This document shows, in pieces, positions 6,129 through 10,386 of a stretch of DNA of 10,386 bases. The number at the start of each line of letters is the position of its first letter. The stretch's first letter is position 1. The stretch spans positions 1 through 10,386 of the forward strand of contig CAYODU010000023.1 in the NCBI GenBank assembly GCA_964402905.1, written 5' to 3'. The position numbers and the translations under genes are program-made. The DNA comes from JABIDZ01 sp964402905. GTDB lineage: Archaea > Iainarchaeota > Iainarchaeia > Iainarchaeales > JAAZKV01. The notes under the pieces are model-generated. The model ran no database searches, was not told the DNA's origin, and saw nothing but the letters and a program-made list of their open reading frames with translations.

Positions 6129-6134
6129 GGTGTT
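6129..6134 (+). promoter_or_regulatory. GGTG ribosome site at the ATPase start
   Basis: GGTGTT precedes TTG 6139 by four bases, the spacing seen in the thermosome and histone-fold genes. By that rule TTG 6139 (MGVEKSS...) would be the true initiator and GTG 6130 part of the ribosome site. Confidence 0.35.
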
Positions 6135-9100
6135 ATTTTTGGGTGTAGAAAAAAGCAGTCCGGGTAAAAACAACAAGCTTGATGAGATGAGAAAACTTCT
6201 TGCAAAAACTGATTCTAAAAATGTTTCAAAAACAAATAATGAAAGCGCTTTTGAAAAAGAACAAAAGATATTCAATAGATTAAAATCAGAGAAAGAAATA
6301 ACAAAAATAAGTGAAAAAGAAAATGTTTTACAAAAAAATGCTTCTGAGATAAAGTTAAAGGATCCGCAGCAAGAAAAAAATATTGCTACAGCAAAAATTA
6401 ATGCAAATGAAAAGAATACAAGCACCGGAAATAGTGCTTTTGAAAAACTAAGAATGCTTTCGTCTTCAAAACCCGGAATAAATGTCAGTGAAGAAAAAAC
6501 ATTTGGTAATTCACAAGACAAAATCAAAAAAAATACTCTTGAAATAAAAGAAGCTCTTCTAAAACAAAAAGCACCCGTGATTGAGAAAAATATTGAGACA
6601 AAAAAAATAGAGCAAATAAGCCCTGCTGAGAAAAAAGTTTTAGATTATTTTGGAAAAGAAAAAAAACAGGAGAACACTGTAAGCATTGAAAAAAACAAAG
6701 CAATAAACACACCAACAAAACAAACAACAAATACAGAAAAAGACAAAGCAATAGCGCCTATAGCAAATGAAAACACAAATAATGAAAAGAATAAAGTAAC
6801 AATACCCATAGCAAAAAAAGAGATTACCCCACCCCCCACAAAAGATACCCCAGAAGAAGTAAATAAAGAAAAAACAAGTCTTGATTGGCTTAAAAGAGAA
6901 ATAATTGAAGAACCAAAAGCAGATGATTTCACAGAAAAAACAAATATGCCCACACAAACTACAGCAACAAAAGATTTTGACTGGATGAAAGAAACACAAA
7001 TTGATAAACCGAGTGAAAAAGATTTTGGATTTGATAATGAATCTGTTGAGGAAAACGAAAGTGATGAAACTAGCCCGAAGTGGAAAAAAGATTTTGTAGG
7101 AAGCACAAAAACAGAAAAGGGCCCAAAGTGGATTATTAATTCAAATACAGAAAATAACGCAGAAAAAACCGGCACTGAAAACGGAATGAAAAAAGAAGAG
7201 ATAAAAGCGGAAGAAAAAAGTGATGAAACGGGAGTCAAATGGAAACACGAAAAAGATGAAGCGTTTGGAAATGAAAATAAAAAAGATTCACTTTCCCAAG
7301 CAGACTACAAGTCTATTTCTGCAGGAGGTAACGCAAAATGGAAATTAAAACCAATGCAAAAAGAAGAAATAGAAATTGCAAAAGAAAAATCAAGGCTCGT
7401 TGAAGACCAGACTCCGAAAGAATACGGTGCAGAAATTGGTGCGGATTTCAAAACTCCGATTGACATAATGTTTGAGCTCCTTACTTCATACAAAAAAGTG
7501 GATAGTGCTGAACTAGCAAGAGCAAGCAATACCGATTTTTATCTAATAGAAAAAATAGCAAAACTATTTGAAAATTATGAAATAGTTGAAATAAAATATC
7601 CTACAAGTCTCAACAAAAAACCAATGATAGTATTGAAAAATGAAGTGCAAACCAAAATAAAGGAACTCCCAAAAGGCAAAGTTGTGGAGAGCTACGAAGT
7701 AAAAGTTGATTTTGTTCCGGCAAAAATATCAATTATTTTTTCACAGGAAGACGCAAGACCTGTTTATTGCATAAGCATTCCATCAATCGGAAAATACACT
7801 AGACGATTCCTTGATTTTGTCAAATCAGAGATTGCAGAAAATATGCCCATAGAGCTAGATGAGATAATTGATCCAAAAAAATCAAAAATATTGAAAGACA
7901 GATTTTTTGTTGAATCAAAAAAGCATTTGAAAGATTATTTTCCAACACTAAATGAAAAAATTTTGAACACTTTAAGCGGAGTAATATTACATGAAATGTA
8001 TGGACTCGGGGATATTGAACTTATTCTTGGAGATGATATGCTTGAAGAAGTTGCAATCAATTCGGCAAAAACACCAATTACGATTTACCATAGAATACAC
8101 GGCTGGTTGAAAACAAATCTTTATCCCGGAACAGAAGAAGAGATAATGAATTATGCTTCGCAAATAGGAAGAAAAGTTGGGAGAGAAATAACTAATCTTG
8201 CTCCGATACTTGATGCACACTTACTTTCAGGAGACAGAGTAAATGCAACACTATTCCCTGTTTCGGCAGAAGGAAATACTCTAACAATAAGGCGCTTTGC
8301 AAGAAAGCCATGGACAATAGTTGATTTCATCGGAAAAGCCCACACAATGGATGTCGAAATGGCTGCACTTTTATGGCTAGCAATGCAATATGAATTAAAT
8401 GTTGTTATTTCTGGAGGAACTGCATCAGGAAAAACATCTGCGCTAAACACACTTCTTTCGCTTGTACCATCTTATCACAGATTAATTTCTATTGAAGATG
8501 TAAGAGAAATTGTTTTACCAAAGTTCTTGAACTGGAATTGGATACCAATGGTTACACGCTCAGCTAATCCTGAAGGGTTAGGAGAATTAACAATGCTTGA
8601 CTGCATGGTATCATCTCTTAGAATGAGACCTGATAGAATAATTGTTGGAGAAATTAGAAGAAAAAGAGAAGCAGAAGTACTAATGGAGGCAATAGAAACA
8701 GGACACAGCATTTACTCTACAATACACGCTAATTCTTCTTATCAGGTTTTGCGAAGACTTGCAGAAGCCCCCATGAGTATACCCCTAATGCAAATAGAGT
8801 TAATAGATTTAATTATTGTGCAGTTCAGAGACAGAAAAACAAACAGAAGAAGAACATTTGAAATATCTGAAATAGAACAAACTTCAACAGGAAAAGGACT
8901 CCAAGTAAATACAATTTACAAGTGGGTTCCGCGTTCAGATAGCTGGGAGAAATTGAATAAGCCTACAAAATTATTAACTTTGCTCAACATGCACACCGGA
9001 CTTACTGAAGATGAAGTAAATAAAGAATTGAAAACAAGAGAAAAAATTCTTTTGTGGCTTGTAAAAGAAAATATTAATGATCTTGATATGATTGGTTATA

Positions 9101-9192
9101 TTGTAAAACTATTTTACACTACACCCGAAGCAATTTTGAAAATGGCACAGGACGGAACAACAAAAGAACAAATAAGCGAGTTGATGAAATGA
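6130..9192 (+). CDS. Type IV pilus/Tad-type secretion ATPase with long N-terminal extension
   Basis: This is the cytoplasmic hexameric motor (TadA/CpaF/FlaI, GspE superfamily) that powers assembly of pilin-like filaments. Domain order in 1020 residues: 1-440 a Lys/Glu/Asn/Thr-rich, probably disordered region; about 443-503 a winged-helix-like segment (DIMFELLTSYKKVDSAELAR...); about 520-735 the N-terminal ATPase domain; 755-910 the RecA-like core. Motifs are intact: Walker A GGTASGKT 762-769, Asp box ISIEDVREI 786-794, Walker B RIIVGEIR 836-843, His box with H859 and H866 in TGHSIYSTIHAN. The tail (about 945-1020) is the helical LLWLVKENINDLD segment seen in archaeal members. The total is about twice the family norm owing to the N-terminus. 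It is first in an operon, overlapping the platform gene by ATGA. GTG 6130 is used; TTG 6139 is equally possible. Pilus, archaellum or secretion cannot be told apart here. Confidence 0.93.
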   Translation: MLFLGVEKSSPGKNNKLDEMRKLLAKTDSKNVSKTNNESAFEKEQKIFNRLKSEKEITKISEKENVLQKNASEIKLKDPQQEKNIATAKINANEKNTSTGNSAFEKLRMLSSSKPGINVSEEKTFGNSQDKIKKNTLEIKEALLKQKAPVIEKNIETKKIEQISPAEKKVLDYFGKEKKQENTVSIEKNKAINTPTKQTTNTEKDKAIAPIANENTNNEKNKVTIPIAKKEITPPPTKDTPEEVNKEKTSLDWLKREIIEEPKADDFTEKTNMPTQTTATKDFDWMKETQIDKPSEKDFGFDNESVEENESDETSPKWKKDFVGSTKTEKGPKWIINSNTENNAEKTGTENGMKKEEIKAEEKSDETGVKWKHEKDEAFGNENKKDSLSQADYKSISAGGNAKWKLKPMQKEEIEIAKEKSRLVEDQTPKEYGAEIGADFKTPIDIMFELLTSYKKVDSAELARASNTDFYLIEKIAKLFENYEIVEIKYPTSLNKKPMIVLKNEVQTKIKELPKGKVVESYEVKVDFVPAKISIIFSQEDARPVYCISIPSIGKYTRRFLDFVKSEIAENMPIELDEIIDPKKSKILKDRFFVESKKHLKDYFPTLNEKILNTLSGVILHEMYGLGDIELILGDDMLEEVAINSAKTPITIYHRIHGWLKTNLYPGTEEEIMNYASQIGRKVGREITNLAPILDAHLLSGDRVNATLFPVSAEGNTLTIRRFARKPWTIVDFIGKAHTMDVEMAALLWLAMQYELNVVISGGTASGKTSALNTLLSLVPSYHRLISIEDVREIVLPKFLNWNWIPMVTRSANPEGLGELTMLDCMVSSLRMRPDRIIVGEIRRKREAEVLMEAIETGHSIYSTIHANSSYQVLRRLAEAPMSIPLMQIELIDLIIVQFRDRKTNRRRTFEISEIEQTSTGKGLQVNTIYKWVPRSDSWEKLNKPTKLLTLLNMHTGLTEDEVNKELKTREKILLWLVKENINDLDMIGYIVKLFYTTPEAILKMAQDGTTKEQISELMK
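6685..6828 (+). repeat. Three 48-base coding repeats in the ATPase N-terminus
   Basis: Residues 186-201, 202-217 and 218-233 are three in-register 16-residue units with the core EK(N/D)K(A/V), followed by an (A/T)-I-x-P-like stretch: IEKNKAINTPTKQTTN, TEKDKAIAPIANENTN, NEKNKVTIPIAKKEIT. The DNA keeps (A/G)AAAA(A/G)(A/G)A(C/T)AAAG in each copy, which points to tandem duplication followed by divergence. Confidence 0.75.
6880..7350 (+). repeat. Series of tryptophan motifs in the ATPase N-terminus
   Basis: In a region otherwise lacking aromatic residues, six short Trp motifs recur: LDWLKRE (W253), FDWMKET (W285), SPKWKKDF (W318), GPKWIIN (W334), GVKWKHEK (W371) and NAKWKLK (W404). Two are preceded by SDET (311-314, 364-367). 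Steps 253-285, 285-318 and 371-404 are 32-33 residues. Confidence 0.6.
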
Positions 9193-10085
9193 AAGAAAAA
9201 AATCCTGTAATGTTACTCTTTCCAATTGAGAAAGCAAAGCACTTCAGCAACAAATATCTTTTTATAGGGCGGGCAGTTTCAAGAATAATTTTTTCTCTAA
9301 AATATGATTTAGAAAAAGCCGAGATAGAAATTGAACCCGAAAAATATGGTTTAGCTGCACTACTTTCTGCAGCAGTTTATGCAGTGATGTTTTCTTTTAT
9401 TGGAATTGCTTTTGGGATAATATTAAACAAGGGATTTACTTCGAATGTTGTTTTGCTGGCAGTAATTACTGCAATAGGAGCATTCGTTGCAATGTTACTC
9501 TTCCATTTAATTTACCCAAAAATGGCGGCTGTGCAATTAGCTAATGCCGTTGATCAAGAATTACTATTTGCTCTAAGAACACTTTTGATACAACTTAGCT
9601 CCGGAGTAAGTTTATTTGAATCAATGCGTTCAATTTCAAAATCAAATTATGGACAAGTATCAGAAGAATTTGCAGAAGTAGTAAAAGAAATAAATTCTGG
9701 GAGCAGTGAAAGCGCTGCACTGGAAAAACTTGCTTTTAAAACAAAATCAGATATATTGAAAAAAACTCTATGGCAAGTAGTAATAACAATGAAAAGCGGA
9801 GGCTCAATAGTAAATGCGCTTAACTCACAAGTAGATGTACTTGTTGCACAGCAAAGAGAAGTGATAAAAAATTATTCTGCTTCATTGAATCTGTGGACAC
9901 TTGTTTACTTGATTATTGCAGCAGCAATGCCATCGCTAGGAGTAACTTTTTTAGTAATTGCTTCGTCTATAGGCGGAGCTGGTATAGGGAAAGACTCAAT
10001 AGTATTAATTGCAGTAATGGCATTCGCAGTACAAATAGTGTTAATATTTTTAATAAAAGAACAAGTTCCGAAGGTGATTAAATGA
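9189..10085 (+). CDS. Pilus assembly platform protein (T2SSF, TadB/TadC/FlaJ-like)
   Basis: This is an integral membrane protein of the GspF/TadC superfamily, which sits under the filament and is driven by the secretion ATPase. Of 298 residues, helices are predicted at about 55-79 and 86-109. A cytoplasmic four-helix T2SSF domain follows at about 120-230 (ELLFALRTLLIQLSSGVSLF, then EEFAEVVKEINSG, then VVITMKSGGSIVNAL), with further helices at about 234-260 and 269-290. The LSSGVSLF and SGGSIVNAL segments are the characteristic conserved turns. The start ATG overlaps the ATPase stop (ATGA), indicating translational coupling. At this length it carries one T2SSF module, whereas archaeal FlaJ proteins are usually longer with two; the next gene may supply the second half. 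Confidence 0.9.
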   Translation: MKEKNPVMLLFPIEKAKHFSNKYLFIGRAVSRIIFSLKYDLEKAEIEIEPEKYGLAALLSAAVYAVMFSFIGIAFGIILNKGFTSNVVLLAVITAIGAFVAMLLFHLIYPKMAAVQLANAVDQELLFALRTLLIQLSSGVSLFESMRSISKSNYGQVSEEFAEVVKEINSGSSESAALEKLAFKTKSDILKKTLWQVVITMKSGGSIVNALNSQVDVLVAQQREVIKNYSASLNLWTLVYLIIAAAMPSLGVTFLVIASSIGGAGIGKDSIVLIAVMAFAVQIVLIFLIKEQVPKVIK

Positions 10086-10386
10086 ATCTTCGCGGAATCG
10101 CAGTTACTTGTTCGATTTTTTTGCCGAGAAATTTTCTTGAAGGTACAATAAAACGCTGGCTTCGATATGCCGGCTCAAAGGACGATGAAAGAATTTGGGC
10201 GGGTTCAAGAGTATTTATTGCATTACTTTTAGCAGCAATCGGTTTTCTTATTCCATTCAGTATTTTTCCATTACTAAATATTTTTCTTGAAATGGAAATT
10301 TATTTTGAATTACCAATGCAATTACTACTAATGTTTGTCTTTGCAGCAATAGGATTTACAATGGCAGTAGTATTATTTTATCTCCA
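10082..10386 (+). CDS. Second pilus platform-like membrane protein, N-terminal part
   Basis: Starts at an ATG overlapping the previous stop (ATGA) and runs open off the right edge, giving 101 complete codons. It begins with an amphipathic and basic cytoplasmic stretch (NFLEGTIKRWLRYAG, then KDDERIWAGSR) followed by two hydrophobic helices at about 44-68 and 78-101. This matches the N-terminal architecture of the preceding protein (basic lead, then two helices before the T2SSF domain). Together with the operon position, it suggests a paired platform protein as in TadB/TadC systems. The diagnostic T2SSF domain would lie outside the window, so the call rests on context and topology. Confidence 0.7.
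   Translation, partial: MNLRGIAVTCSIFLPRNFLEGTIKRWLRYAGSKDDERIWAGSRVFIALLLAAIGFLIPFSIFPLLNIFLEMEIYFELPMQLLLMFVFAAIGFTMAVVLFYL

Noticed and set aside
6685..6828. CRISPR-like reading of the regularly spaced repeats
   Set aside because: Units are contiguous, in frame and diverged inside a coding sequence, with no spacers or cas genes.
6072..7238. Long minus-strand open frames (for example 6072-6527, 6645-7238)
   Set aside because: They lie opposite the Lys/Glu/Ser-rich ATPase N-terminus. Antisense of AAA/GAA codons gives Phe/Ser/Leu-rich frames without stops, and the products look like composition artefacts.

Overview
The window is archaeal. It encodes a group II chaperonin (thermosome), a protein with two histone folds, and an archaeal-type type IV pilus/Tad secretion ATPase followed by membrane platform proteins. 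TATA-like boxes with either GGTGA ribosome sites or almost no leader, oligo-T terminators and short AT-rich spacers agree with this. The strong A+T bias, compact genes and several proteins without clear relatives suggest a small-genome lineage such as DPANN (for example Diapherotrites or Micrarchaeota). That placement is inference.

Layout. Positions 1-204 hold the 3' end of an unrecognised plus-strand gene. It converges on the thermosome gene (minus, 410-2044). The thermosome is divergent from a small predicted protein kinase (plus, 2248-2850). An 18-bp palindrome with T-runs separates the kinase from a minus-strand run of four genes: a tandem histone-fold/coiled-coil protein (2922-3692), a coiled-coil protein with two C-terminal membrane helices (3792-4436), a single-anchor surface protein with beta-sandwich-like domains (4503-5186), and a RecA/KaiC-like protein lacking a visible P-loop (5234-5968). 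From about 6130 to the right edge runs a plus-strand pilus operon: a 1020-residue secretion ATPase with a very long Lys/Glu-rich repeat-bearing N-terminus, a T2SSF platform protein, and the start of a second platform-like membrane protein. These three are joined by ATGA stop/start overlaps.

How it may work together. The ATPase and the two membrane proteins form the motor and platform of a type IV pilus-like machine; pilins and prepilin peptidase are not in the window. The surface protein and the RecA-like protein lie directly beside and divergent to this operon. They may be accessory parts, the latter perhaps a degenerate counterpart of the KaiC-like archaellum protein FlaH (inference). Thermosome, kinase and histone-fold protein look like housekeeping or chromatin functions unrelated to the pilus.

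No intergenic stretch exceeds about 205 bases. I see no tRNA, rRNA, CRISPR array, insertion sequence or integrase.
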